From contig NZ_MDJS01000001.1 of the NCBI RefSeq assembly GCF_001705515.1, forward strand, positions 1,178,001 through 1,242,000: DNA of 64,000 bases. Direction: 5' to 3'. Position 1 is the stretch's first letter. Every line of letters begins with the position of its first letter. A program made the translations under genes and the position numbers. The DNA is from Mucilaginibacter sp. PPCGB 2223. GTDB lineage: Bacteria; Bacteroidota; Bacteroidia; Sphingobacteriales; Sphingobacteriaceae. The notes beneath the pieces were generated by a model, which was given only the letters and a program-made list of their open reading frames with translations, did no database searches and had not been told where the DNA came from. Positions 52,969 to 62,188 of the stretch are shown in pieces.

Positions 52969-55110
52969 ATGGAAAAGGAATTGAAAAAATCTGTCATCGG
53001 CGAACCTATGGACCGCGTTGACGGCCGTTTAAAAGTTACCGGCGCCGCTACCTACTCTGCCGAGTTTAACATACCCAATCTTACATACGCGGTGCTGGTA
53101 TCGGGCACAATCGCCAGCGGGACCATCACTGCCATTGATACCAGAGCAGCGGAGCGTGCACCCGGCGTGTTAACCATTATCACACACTTAAATGCCCCGC
53201 AATTGGCCGGCTACCAGGCCAGCGCCATCGCGGCAAATGGTAAACCCAATTACCGCGTTTTTGGCGGCGATAAAATATTTTTTAACGGGCAGCCTGTGGC
53301 TATGGTTGTTGCCGACACCTTTGAACGGGCTACGTACGCGGCATCACTTGTAAAAGCAACCTATCAAAAAGACGAGCACAAAACCAGTCTTGAAGATAAC
53401 CTGGCCAACGCGATATCGCCAAGCCGCGGCAAGGATTATCAGCGTGGAGCAATAGACGCTTACAAAACCGCCCCGGTGCAGGTTGAACAAACTTATATGC
53501 TGCCAACGGAGGTGCACAGCCCGATGGAACTGCACAATACCACGGCAATGTGGGATGGTGATAAAGTTACCGTGTACACTAAATCACAGGGCGTTAAGGC
53601 CACACAGCAAAGCATCATGAACACCTTTAAGCTCACCGACGACAAAGTGCAGGTCAATTCGCGTTTTGTGGGCGGTGCTTTCGGTTCGGCGCTGCGTACC
53701 TGGCCGCACGAGATCGCTACCGTAATGGCAGCCAAAAAGGTTGGTCGACCCGTAAAGTTGCTGCTTACCCGCGAGCAACAGTTCACCATGGTGGGCTACC
53801 GGCCAAAAACCATTCAAAAGATAGGTTTGGGCGCCACAGCCGATGGCCAACTGGTGGGTATCACCCACGAATCATATTCGCAATCGTCGGTGTTTGAAGA
53901 GTTTACTGAAGGATCCAACAACGTTTCGCGCTTTTTATACGCCAGTCCGAACGTAACTACCCGTTATAAGATCATCCCGTTAAACGTTGGCGCTCCGGCC
54001 CCTATGCGCGGGCCGGGCGAAGCTACCGGCGCTTATGCTATCGAATCGGCATTGGATGAGCTATCGTACAAACTCAATATAGACCCGATAGCGTTGCGTT
54101 TAAAAAACTATGCGGAGAACGATCCCGAAAGGAACCTGCCCTACTCCAGCAAATATTTAAAGGAATGCTACAGCATCGGCGCCGAAAAGATCGGCTGGAG
54201 CAACCGCAGCCAAACTCCGGGTGCTGTTAAAGAGGGCGACTGGCTGGTGGGCTACGGCATTGGCTGCGGCGTTTTCGGTGCCCACCGCGGACGGGCAACC
54301 GCCAAGATCCGCATCAACGCCGACGGCAACGTGAACATTCAGTGTGCTACTGCTGATATCGGGCCCGGAACAGCTACCTCAATGGTATTGATCGCGTCTG
54401 ACGCTTTGGGTATGCCTACCGATAAGATCACTTTCGAACTCGGTAACTCCGCCTTTCCACAAGCCGGACAACAAGGCGGATCATCTACCGTTTCGTCAGT
54501 AGGCTCGGCCGTGCACGATGCAAGCCTGGCGCTTAAAAAGAAACTGATGGAGCTATCCGGCAAAACCGAGAGCGATCTGTCGCCGGGCAATTATACCGAT
54601 ATCATCAAACAGCAAAACCTTCCTTACCTCGAGATTACACAAGGTTCGCAAGGTGGTGATGAAGGTTCAAAATATTCGATGTACTCTTTCTCGGCACACT
54701 TTTGTAAAGTTCATGTTCACTCAGTTACCGGACAGGTAAAAGTGGTGAAAGCCGTGGCCGTTGTGGATGCCGGCACCATCATCAATCATAAAACAGCCGG
54801 TAGCCAGATGATCGGCGGTGTGGTTGGCGGTATAGGTATGGCGCTGACAGAAGAAGCCCTGTTTGACGACCGTTACGGCCGTTATATCAACGGTAATTTT
54901 GCTGATTATCACGTGCCCGTACACGCCGATGTGCCGGATATCGAAGCAGTGTTTATTGATAAGCCCGACCCGGTTTTGAACCCTATGGGTACCAAGGGCA
55001 TCGGTGAAATATCGATCATCGGCTTCGCTCCCGCCATCGCAAACGCGGTGTATAACGCCACCGGCAAACGCGTACGCGAAATGCCGATTACGCCCGATAA
55101 ACTGATCTGA
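52969..55110 (+). CDS. paoC: Aldehyde oxidoreductase molybdenum-binding subunit (PaoC-like)
   Basis: A 713-residue protein of the xanthine dehydrogenase large-subunit family. GEPMDRVDGRLKVTGAATYS near residue 11, FVGGAFGSALRTWPHE near 225, MRGPGEATGAYAIESALDEL near 345 and the catalytic Glu in GTKGIGEISIIGF near 675 are all present. It binds the molybdenum cofactor and hydroxylates aldehydes or similar substrates. It starts one base after the paoB stop. The substrate is unknown; PaoABC relatives act on aromatic and other aldehydes. Confidence 0.93.
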   Translation: MEKELKKSVIGEPMDRVDGRLKVTGAATYSAEFNIPNLTYAVLVSGTIASGTITAIDTRAAERAPGVLTIITHLNAPQLAGYQASAIAANGKPNYRVFGGDKIFFNGQPVAMVVADTFERATYAASLVKATYQKDEHKTSLEDNLANAISPSRGKDYQRGAIDAYKTAPVQVEQTYMLPTEVHSPMELHNTTAMWDGDKVTVYTKSQGVKATQQSIMNTFKLTDDKVQVNSRFVGGAFGSALRTWPHEIATVMAAKKVGRPVKLLLTREQQFTMVGYRPKTIQKIGLGATADGQLVGITHESYSQSSVFEEFTEGSNNVSRFLYASPNVTTRYKIIPLNVGAPAPMRGPGEATGAYAIESALDELSYKLNIDPIALRLKNYAENDPERNLPYSSKYLKECYSIGAEKIGWSNRSQTPGAVKEGDWLVGYGIGCGVFGAHRGRATAKIRINADGNVNIQCATADIGPGTATSMVLIASDALGMPTDKITFELGNSAFPQAGQQGGSSTVSSVGSAVHDASLALKKKLMELSGKTESDLSPGNYTDIIKQQNLPYLEITQGSQGGDEGSKYSMYSFSAHFCKVHVHSVTGQVKVVKAVAVVDAGTIINHKTAGSQMIGGVVGGIGMALTEEALFDDRYGRYINGNFADYHVPVHADVPDIEAVFIDKPDPVLNPMGTKGIGEISIIGFAPAIANAVYNATGKRVREMPITPDKLI

Positions 55111-56246
55111 TGAAAGAGATCAACGATATCATCAAAGCATACGATGTTGCCGCCAGGCAGGGCAAGCAAACCGCTTTGGCGACAGTGGTGCTGGTGGAAG
55201 GCTCTGCTTACCGCCGCGCAGGCGCACGTATGCTGGTAACCGAAGATGGCGAACTGACCGGCGCTATCAGCGGCGGCTGCCTTGAAGGCGATGCCTTGCG
55301 TAAAGCCCGTTTGGCTATGACGCAGCAACAGCCCATGCTGGTTACTTACGATACCACCGACGACGATGACGCCAAATTAGGTGTTGGCCTTGGCTGCAAT
55401 GGCATTATCCATATCCTGATCGAACCGATCTATCCCGAAAACAACAATAATCCCATCCAGCTATTAAAGAGTATCAGTGGCAAGCGCCAAAATGCCGTAC
55501 TGGTTACTTTATTTTCTTTGCAGGATAGAAAAGCCGGGCAGCCCGGAACCTGCTTAATGATAACCGGCGACGGCTTTGTTAAAAGTTCTTTAACAAACCA
55601 CGCGTTTAAAGATAGTTTGGTCAACGATGCATTGGATGTTTTGCGGACCGGCACATCTTTAACCAAAACTTATTGGAACGATACAGAATATACCGGCTTT
55701 GTGGAGCACATTAAACCCGTTGTATCTGTTGTTGTCATCGGCGCCGGCAACGATGCTGTTCCGCTTACGCAGATAGCTGCTGTTTTGGGCTGGGATATAA
55801 CTGTAATTGACGGACGCACCAATTACGCTAAAGCCGACAGGTTCCCCGGCGCCAGGCAGGTTATTTGCGCCAAACCGGAGCAGGTATTATCTCACCTCAA
55901 TTTAGATGAACGCAGCGTATTGGTGCTGATGACGCATAATTATAATTACGAAATATCGTTGCTTCGCGAAATTTTGCCGCTGGATATCCCTTATATCGGT
56001 ATGCTTGGTCCAAAAAAGAAACTCGAGCGCATGTTAGGCGAACTGGAAGACACTGGTTTAAAAATTCCCGGACAATGGCTGCAAAAACTGTACGGGCCGG
56101 TAGGCCTGGATATTGGATCGGAAGGATCGGAAGAAATCGCTTTAGCTGTCATCGCCGAAATCAAAGCCGTACTCTCGGGCCGCGAAGGGTATTCGTTGAA
56201 ATACAAGCCGGTGTCTATCCATGCCGGGATTAAAGCCGTTTCATGA
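55110..56246 (+). CDS. xdhC: XdhC/PaoD-type molybdenum cofactor insertion protein
   Basis: A 378-residue protein with the XdhC N-terminal domain (VEGSAYRRAGARMLVTEDGE near 31, GAISGGCLEGDAL near 52) and a C-terminal Rossmann domain (VVVIGAGNDAVPLTQIAAVL near 208, IGMLGPKKKLERML near 297). XdhC proteins bind and protect molybdenum cofactor, promote its sulfuration and insert it into the target enzyme. Its ATG overlaps the paoC stop, and its own stop overlaps the next start, indicating tight coupling. Confidence 0.9.
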   Translation: MKEINDIIKAYDVAARQGKQTALATVVLVEGSAYRRAGARMLVTEDGELTGAISGGCLEGDALRKARLAMTQQQPMLVTYDTTDDDDAKLGVGLGCNGIIHILIEPIYPENNNNPIQLLKSISGKRQNAVLVTLFSLQDRKAGQPGTCLMITGDGFVKSSLTNHAFKDSLVNDALDVLRTGTSLTKTYWNDTEYTGFVEHIKPVVSVVVIGAGNDAVPLTQIAAVLGWDITVIDGRTNYAKADRFPGARQVICAKPEQVLSHLNLDERSVLVLMTHNYNYEISLLREILPLDIPYIGMLGPKKKLERMLGELEDTGLKIPGQWLQKLYGPVGLDIGSEGSEEIALAVIAEIKAVLSGREGYSLKYKPVSIHAGIKAVS

Positions 56247-56827
56247 CAGGTATCATCATCCTTGCCGCGGGCCGATCGGCCCGCATGGGCAGGCCCAAAC
56301 AGCAACTGCCATATCAGGGCAGTAACCTTTTACAACACAGTATCAATGTTGCGCTGCAATCACCTTACCGCCCCGTAATTGTTGTTTTAGGCGCTTTCGC
56401 TGATGATATTATAGCTACTATCCCACCTAAACCTATTGACGTGGTCATCAACACTCAATGGGAAGAAGGTATGGCATCCTCCATCCGCGCCGGTATAGAT
56501 TTTTTACTGAAAGACTCGGGTGTTGACAGCGCTATGTTCATGCTTTGCGATCAGCCGCATATTAGTTCAAAATTGCTTACTGATATCGCACAAAAGAAAA
56601 AACAAAGCGGCAAAGGCATCGTGGCCTGCTCCTATAATAATACCACGGGCGTGCCAGTTCTGTTCGATCAGCAATATTTCCCCGAATTACTTTTGCTAAC
56701 CGGGCAGGAAGGCGCTAAAAAGATATTGGTTGCCCACCCCAATGATTTAACGACCGTAAGTTTTCCGTTGGGAGCAGTTGATATTGACACGATGGATGAT
56801 TACGAGAAAATAAATCTTGGCGGTTGA
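56243..56827 (+). CDS. mocA: MobA-like nucleotidyltransferase (molybdopterin cytidylyltransferase type)
   Basis: A 194-residue protein. IILAAGRSARMGRPKQQLPY at residues 4-23 is the nucleotide-binding loop of MobA/MocA proteins, and MFMLCDQPHISSKLL near 96 and WEEGMASSIRAGIDFL near 72 complete the pattern. MocA attaches CMP to molybdopterin to make the dinucleotide cofactor used by PaoABC-type enzymes. Position in the pao operon supports this over a MobA role. ATGA-type overlap with xdhC. Confidence 0.88.
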   Translation: MTGIIILAAGRSARMGRPKQQLPYQGSNLLQHSINVALQSPYRPVIVVLGAFADDIIATIPPKPIDVVINTQWEEGMASSIRAGIDFLLKDSGVDSAMFMLCDQPHISSKLLTDIAQKKKQSGKGIVACSYNNTTGVPVLFDQQYFPELLLLTGQEGAKKILVAHPNDLTTVSFPLGAVDIDTMDDYEKINLGG

Positions 56828-57067
56828 ACTAAAAACCGGAGTACTTACCAAAAGGCACTGACGAGAAACTTGCCGGGAAAGCGCGACCCGACGCATTCGG
56901 CGAACGCCCAAAATCTTTCTTTATAATTAATAACACGAGGCAACGTATTTGGGCCATGCCCGTAATTATTATACGCTGCCTAAACCTCTGTATCGCGATT
57001 AACCGTATATGTATAAAAACATAGCCGGATTTAATTGTTATATTAATTAACTTCTAATCGCCCCTTT
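56828..57067. other. Intergenic region between the pao operon and the type III PKS gene
   Basis: 240 bp. The second half is AT-rich and should hold the promoter of the polyketide synthase gene, but no exact TAnnTTTG element was found. Two related words, gaggcaacgta and tacgctgcct, suggest a loose dyad around 56938-56983. No gene or terminator is evident. Confidence 0.4.
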
Positions 57068-58126
57068 ATGCCCTTTATTGCAGCAGTATCAAAAACCGAC
57101 CTACCTTATAGAGCCAGACAACTCGATGTTAAACAACAGGCACGCGAATTATTTTCAAAAGATTTCCCGCAGGTCGACCGGTTGATCCATGCTTTTGACA
57201 ATACCGAGATCATCGACCGGAATTTTGTGGAACCGCTCGAATGGTATACGCAGCCTACTACCTTTGAAGAGCGGAATAACGAGTACATAAGCGCCGCACT
57301 GCATTACTCCGTGGAAGCTATTGAAGCGGTGATCCGAAAGGCGGCAATAGATAAAAGCGAAATTACCGACATTATTTTTGTTTCGACTACCGGTCTCTCG
57401 ACGCCCAGTCTGGATGCCCTGATCATTAACCAATTACGATTAGACGAGCACATCAACCGTATCCCCGTTTGGGGATTAGGTTGCGCAGGCGGCGTATCGG
57501 GCATGGCCAAAGCCAATACGCTGGCCAAAGCAAACCCCGATGCAACCGTACTGCTTGTAGCGGTGGAGTTATGCTCCCTCACCCTTATCAAAACCGATTA
57601 CAGTAAAAGCAATTTTATCGGGTCGAGCTTATTTTCTGATGGCATTGCAGCCTGTATCGTTAAAGGTGATAATCATCAGCAAAACAGCACCGGGGTAAAA
57701 TATGTCGCCGCGAGCAGCAAATTATATTATGACTCGCTCGAGGTAATGGGTTGGGAATTTCAGGATAAAGGTTTTAAAGTGGTGTTCTCGAAAGATATCC
57801 CTACTTTCATCCATCAAAATATCCTGCACGATATCACGGCGTTCTTAGCCAAACAAAATCTGCAGTTAAGCGATATCAAAAACTTCATTTTCCATCCGGG
57901 CGGTAAAAAAGTTCTGGATGCCTACTGTGATGCTTTGAAGGTTGAGGGCGACTTCCTGAAAAATACCCGCGAAACCATGAACAATTATGGCAATATGTCG
58001 AGCGTTACGGTTTTGTACGTATTGGAAAAATTTATGCGCGAAGGTTTTACCGACGGTTATGGCCTGATGCTGGCCATGGGTCCCGGCTTTTCGAGCGAAA
58101 TGGTTTTGCTGGATATGAAAAATTAA
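57068..58126 (+). CDS. Type III polyketide synthase (chalcone-synthase-like)
   Basis: A 352-residue thiolase-fold enzyme. The triad is Cys139 in VWGLGCAGGVSGMA, His276 in FIFHPGGKKVLDAY and Asn309 in MNNYGNMSSVTVLY. It condenses an acyl-CoA starter with malonyl-CoA units. Bacterial relatives make alkylpyrones, alkylresorcinols or chalcone-like products; the product cannot be read here. It is followed four bases later by an ICMT-type methyltransferase, as in the Bacillus bpsA-bpsB pair that makes alkylpyrone methyl ethers. Confidence 0.93.
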   Translation: MPFIAAVSKTDLPYRARQLDVKQQARELFSKDFPQVDRLIHAFDNTEIIDRNFVEPLEWYTQPTTFEERNNEYISAALHYSVEAIEAVIRKAAIDKSEITDIIFVSTTGLSTPSLDALIINQLRLDEHINRIPVWGLGCAGGVSGMAKANTLAKANPDATVLLVAVELCSLTLIKTDYSKSNFIGSSLFSDGIAACIVKGDNHQQNSTGVKYVAASSKLYYDSLEVMGWEFQDKGFKVVFSKDIPTFIHQNILHDITAFLAKQNLQLSDIKNFIFHPGGKKVLDAYCDALKVEGDFLKNTRETMNNYGNMSSVTVLYVLEKFMREGFTDGYGLMLAMGPGFSSEMVLLDMKN

Positions 58127-58129
58127 GCT

Positions 58130-58621
58130 ATGATATTTACCCTCTTCATGTGCTTTTTAGTTTTGCAGCGCCTGTTCGAGCTGTACATCGCTAAACGAAA
58201 CGCCAAATGGCTGGTAGCAAATGGCGCTGTGGAGTATGGCCGCGAGCATTACCCTTATATTGTGGCCATGCATACGCTATTTATTCTTTCACTTATTGCG
58301 GAGTATATCTGGCATAATAGCAGTGAAGTGAACTATTACCTGTTAATCCTATTTTTTATACTGATCGGTATTAAAATTATCATTATATCAACTTTGGGTT
58401 ATTACTGGAACACCCGCATTTATAAAATACCCGGCAGCCGGCCGGTAGCCTCGGGCATTTATAAATATGTAAAGCATCCCAATTATATTGTTGTGATTTG
58501 CGAGATAGCTATTATACCCCTGGCCTTTCACCTGTATTTCACTGCGCTTATCTTTAGCATACTCAATGCCATTATGCTCAGCATCCGCATCCGTAAAGAG
58601 AACGAGGTTTTAGCAATGTGA
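58130..58621 (+). CDS. Isoprenylcysteine carboxyl methyltransferase (ICMT) family protein
   Basis: A 163-residue membrane protein with three to five helices. LGYYWNTRIYKIPGSRPVAS near residue 84 and GIYKYVKHPNYIVVICEI near 105 are ICMT/PEMT-type SAM-binding signatures, and RIRKENEVL ends the protein. Paired with a type III polyketide synthase, it probably O-methylates the polyketide product at the membrane, as BpsB does in Bacillus subtilis. That role is inferred from context. Confidence 0.88.
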   Translation: MIFTLFMCFLVLQRLFELYIAKRNAKWLVANGAVEYGREHYPYIVAMHTLFILSLIAEYIWHNSSEVNYYLLILFFILIGIKIIIISTLGYYWNTRIYKIPGSRPVASGIYKYVKHPNYIVVICEIAIIPLAFHLYFTALIFSILNAIMLSIRIRKENEVLAM

Positions 58622-58993
58622 TCCACTCCTTTTCTTTTATCGACGGTAAATATTACCGCATAAGAAATATTTCTTATATTTTTCTCATTAAATATCAGCA
58701 ACTTGAATAACTATCTCTGTTTTTTACTGACTGAACGTCCGTTTTGCGATGAAGGCAGGCACTGTCTACAAAACCCCTGACAAACATAAAAAAGGGATCA
58801 GCCATTGCTAAAACATGGCTGATTCTTCAATATTTTTTAGCACAATCTTTTTATTAAATACTTGCTGTTTTTATAAATATTTATGTAGGTTTGGTATGAT
58901 TCCCCCACCGTAATTGTTTGCTGATCTGAATGTGTTTGTCAATTGATGATATGACTTAATTGTACTATAAACCCAATCCTATCACACAAAAAA
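58622..58993. other. Intergenic region upstream of the ferritin-like/Cys-rich gene
   Basis: 372 bp, AT-rich. It contains one hairpin (58797-58823) and, near 58928-58975, a weak promoter-like arrangement (TTTG, then TAATTGTA after 18 bases). No open coding region or RNA gene is supported. The promoter for the MNIO operon must lie here. Confidence 0.45.
58797..58823 (+). terminator. Possible terminator hairpin after the PKS-ICMT pair
   Basis: atcagccat and atggctgat form a perfect 9-bp stem with a 9-base loop, followed by a T-rich stretch (tcttcaatattttttag). It stands about 175 bp after the ICMT stop, so its role is uncertain. Confidence 0.45.
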
Positions 58994-61258
58994 ATGAAAC
59001 CTAAAGCAGACAAGAACATCGTTCCGCCCGAACCCAGCGACGAACAAAAACAAGCCCTTGTAGAATTAGAGGGCGAAAAGGCAGATATTTTCGACGCGAT
59101 CGCAGAAAAGCCAAAAGACCTTTTCGATCGCGATCCTAAGTATTTCGAGACCGACAAGGCCTGTGTTGAAGCCATTATACAGCAATGCGTTAATGTAGAG
59201 CTGTTTACCATCCCGCTGTACATGACGAGTTTATACTCCATCCAGGGAATGCACCAGATCAACAGTAAAGATACGGCCATGTATGTAGGGAAAATCTGGC
59301 CCGGCCTGGCGCCTACTTTCAGGCCCGGTACAAGCCAGCTTGGTAATATCCCTGAAAACCAGGAAGCTTTTAATACCGTGTTCAGCGTATTTATCGAAGA
59401 GATGTTTCACCTGCAGCTGGCATCCAATATCGCGACAGCTTTGAAGGTGAAGCCGAAATTCACCGAGTTATCGCCAAAAGATAAAAACTACGCCTGGCAA
59501 TGTTACAACAGCACCGCCATCCCTGGTATTGTTGATTTTCAGGATTGTGAGCCATGGTCGGGCGGAGTGCATTACAAAGGCCTTAGGGTCGAGCTCGACG
59601 AATTAAATTACCGTCAGAACGATTTGTTCCTGGCTATAGAGGCGCCCGAGAAAGAGTGCAAAATGCGCATCAGGAAAGATAAAATTGATGACTACTTCCC
59701 TACTGTGCCTTTTAAAAAATGGCAAAAGGGTGATGCCCTGCCATGGTTCGGCAGCATCGGCCACATGTACCAGTGTTTGTGGGATTACCTCGACGTGGAG
59801 TACAGTGATGGTACAACGCTGATGGGTAAAATGTATTCGCCTACATCTATCCAGCAGGATCTATTTAATACAGTATCTTCCGGCCACCCGTATAAGGAGT
59901 TTCAACAACTGGAAACCACAATCGAGGGGTTTACGCCAGGCTTCGCTAAAGACATTATCTACAAACTGATATGCGCCATTACCGATCAGGGCGAGGGCGC
60001 TGGTATAACCCGTAACATCAGGCCGAAAAACAGTTTATTGCAACGTGTGCAGGTACAAAACCAGGCCAATTACGAGGCGCTCGAAAAAGATTACCCATCT
60101 TATACCCAGGAAGGTAAACCAGCCCCCTCGGCGCACGCCTACGCCCGCGCCGGCGGTGAAAAGCCTGTGGAACAAAGCGGGCGCCCGGGGTTTGACAACG
60201 GTACCCACGACCATTATGAGCGTTTTGAAAAAATCCGTAGAGATATTGAATCGGGCAAACTTGTAACATGGCCAAAATGGCACGAGCAGCGCGGCCCGAA
60301 CGCCTGGAAACCTGAGGACCTGATGGGCCAGGGTTATAATGAAGCTAACCCCAAATTGCCTACCGCAGCCGAAATTGCAGGCGCGTTAAACAGGCTCAAT
60401 AGCCCTGATGAAAAAAAACGCGCTGCCAATTACAAACAGTTTTGTGAGATAGCCACCGGCGCCATTGCCGGTATTACTACTGTACTGGATCAATACTGGA
60501 TCGATAGCTCCGTTGCCTTCCCATTCCCGTCAATGGGTGGCTCGGGCGACCGTTTGATGATGTGCTGGGCCGTATTTGGCGAACTGCCTGATCTGGCCAC
60601 ACCTATCCAGCCACGTCAGAAAGATAAACTGTACCATGCCTGCCAGGGCCTCGACCTGAACACCGAGAATCCGGATGATCCGAACGTATGTGCTTCGCCC
60701 GAAGTTTACCATAACTGCCGCGGCTCTAACTCGTGTAAAGCCGAAGGTGGCTGCGGGTTCGTACAATTAGTAGGTCAGTCAAAATCATGCGGCGGTTCAA
60801 GTTCCTGCGGCCCGAGCATGGCGGCTTCAAAAAGCGGTGCACACCTTTGCGGTACGCCAAAACCTGCGCCGTCAAGCTGTGGAGCGCCTTCAAACTGCAG
60901 CACTCCCAAACCGCCGGCAGCGCCATTCAGCGCTCCCGGCGATAACCTGTGCGGAAGTTTTGGCGGTTGCGCTGTGCCTATTTCGGCATCGCAGATCTAC
61001 CCGGCGTTTTCTGACGCGAACGGTAACCCGCTAACTCACAGCACCATGGAGCTAAACGACTTCCCGGCGCCTGATTTCAAGATCAAGAAATTAGATGGTG
61101 ATGTACCATTCGCCATCGGCGATTTTGTATACGATATCGCCTGGGACGCTTATACCAAAGTAATTGAGAGCCGTAATAAAAGTGATAGTACACCGGTTGC
61201 TCCCCCGGTAAAACCCAAGCCGAGCGACATCAGGTTAGCTTTTCCGCCTTCAACCTAA
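58994..61258 (+). CDS. Ferritin-like (VioB/RebD-type) protein with C-x5-C cysteine-rich tail, presumed MNIO substrate
   Basis: A 754-residue cytoplasmic protein with no signal peptide. Residues about 55-330 form a ferritin-like domain of the type found in VioB/RebD iminophenylpyruvate dimer synthases: NVELFTIPLYMTSLYSIQG with Glu69, and FIEEMFHLQLASNI with an E135-E136-xx-H139 metal motif. Residues 550-659 hold 12 cysteines, most in C-x5-C steps: C575/C581/C587 (CRGSNSC, CKAEGGC), C599/C605, C629/C635 and C653/C659. About 95 further residues follow. It starts the operon with the MNIO and DUF2063 genes. It does not resemble a known natural-product enzyme overall; a function as modified cysteine-rich protein is inferred. 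Confidence 0.75.
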   Translation: MKPKADKNIVPPEPSDEQKQALVELEGEKADIFDAIAEKPKDLFDRDPKYFETDKACVEAIIQQCVNVELFTIPLYMTSLYSIQGMHQINSKDTAMYVGKIWPGLAPTFRPGTSQLGNIPENQEAFNTVFSVFIEEMFHLQLASNIATALKVKPKFTELSPKDKNYAWQCYNSTAIPGIVDFQDCEPWSGGVHYKGLRVELDELNYRQNDLFLAIEAPEKECKMRIRKDKIDDYFPTVPFKKWQKGDALPWFGSIGHMYQCLWDYLDVEYSDGTTLMGKMYSPTSIQQDLFNTVSSGHPYKEFQQLETTIEGFTPGFAKDIIYKLICAITDQGEGAGITRNIRPKNSLLQRVQVQNQANYEALEKDYPSYTQEGKPAPSAHAYARAGGEKPVEQSGRPGFDNGTHDHYERFEKIRRDIESGKLVTWPKWHEQRGPNAWKPEDLMGQGYNEANPKLPTAAEIAGALNRLNSPDEKKRAANYKQFCEIATGAIAGITTVLDQYWIDSSVAFPFPSMGGSGDRLMMCWAVFGELPDLATPIQPRQKDKLYHACQGLDLNTENPDDPNVCASPEVYHNCRGSNSCKAEGGCGFVQLVGQSKSCGGSSSCGPSMAASKSGAHLCGTPKPAPSSCGAPSNCSTPKPPAAPFSAPGDNLCGSFGGCAVPISASQIYPAFSDANGNPLTHSTMELNDFPAPDFKIKKLDGDVPFAIGDFVYDIAWDAYTKVIESRNKSDSTPVAPPVKPKPSDIRLAFPPST

Positions 61259-61264
61259 ACCAAT

Positions 61265-62188
61265 ATGGATAAAACCAAAACACAACGCCTGGGCCTGCCA
61301 AATCTGGGCCTGGGCGTTGGTTTACGCAGCAAACACTATTCGCACCTGATGCACAACGACCCGGTTATCGACTGGTTCGAGATCATCAGCGAAAACTATA
61401 TCAATAACTTCGGCTACTCGCGCCGGGTATTGGAGCATGTTGCGGGCATGCGCCCCATAGTGATGCATGGCGTATCCATGTCTATCGGCAGTACCGATCC
61501 GCTTAATCTGACTTATCTGCAACAATTAAAAGACCTGGCCAACTTTGTCAACCCGGTCTGGATATCCGATCATTTGTGCTGGACGGGCGTAGCGCACGTT
61601 AACACGCACGACCTGCTACCGATGCCGCTTACCCTGGAAAGCCTGGAACATGTAACTGAACGCGTCAACCGCGTACAGGATGTTTTACAGCGCCCCCTTA
61701 TTCTCGAAAACCCGTCGACTTATATGGAGTTTCACAGCTCCGTTTTGCACGAATGGGAATTTATGACCGAGTTGGTAAACAAAACAGGCTGTGGTTTATT
61801 GCTTGATGTAAACAACGTTTTCGTTTCGGGAAGCAATCATGGTTTCGACCCTGAGTTTTATATCCGCAACATCCCGCATCATGCCGTGGTACAGATCCAT
61901 ATCGCCGGCCCTACCGATTGTGAAGATTATATTTTAGATACCCACGATCAGTCGGTGCCTACCCCTGTATGGAAATTGTATCGTCTGGCCCAGGAGCTTA
62001 CCGGAGGCGTATCTACCCTGTTGGAATGGGATGCCAACATACCAGAATATGATGAGCTGGTAGCCGAGGTGGGCAAGGCGCGCCAGGTTTTGTTAGGAGA
62101 TTACCCTGATGTACCTGTTTATCGTTCTCCTTACCTTAATGCTGTTTCAAACCCCGTTGATCACCAGTTACAAATTACAAATGGCTGA
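61265..62188 (+). CDS. DUF692 multinuclear non-heme iron oxidase (MNIO)
   Basis: A 307-residue TIM-barrel enzyme of the MbnB/TglH/bufferin-maturase family. The metal-ligand segments are all present in order: WFEIISENY, VMHGVSMSIGS, WISDHLCWTG, LILENPSTYMEF, LLLDVNNVFVSGSNHGFD, VVQIHIAGPTD, DTHDQSVPTPVW and LLEWDANIPEYDEL. Known members oxidise cysteine residues of peptides (oxazolone-thioamide, thiooxazole, 3-thia products). It starts six bases after the Cys-rich protein and overlaps the DUF2063 gene by eight, so these three are one translational unit. The product chemistry is unknown. Confidence 0.92.
   Translation: MDKTKTQRLGLPNLGLGVGLRSKHYSHLMHNDPVIDWFEIISENYINNFGYSRRVLEHVAGMRPIVMHGVSMSIGSTDPLNLTYLQQLKDLANFVNPVWISDHLCWTGVAHVNTHDLLPMPLTLESLEHVTERVNRVQDVLQRPLILENPSTYMEFHSSVLHEWEFMTELVNKTGCGLLLDVNNVFVSGSNHGFDPEFYIRNIPHHAVVQIHIAGPTDCEDYILDTHDQSVPTPVWKLYRLAQELTGGVSTLLEWDANIPEYDELVAEVGKARQVLLGDYPDVPVYRSPYLNAVSNPVDHQLQITNG

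Noticed and set aside
62109..62180. N-terminal hydrophobic extension of the DUF2063 protein, suggesting a membrane anchor
   Set aside because: These codons lie inside the MNIO gene in another frame; the ATG at 62181 gives the normal family start and a typical short overlap.
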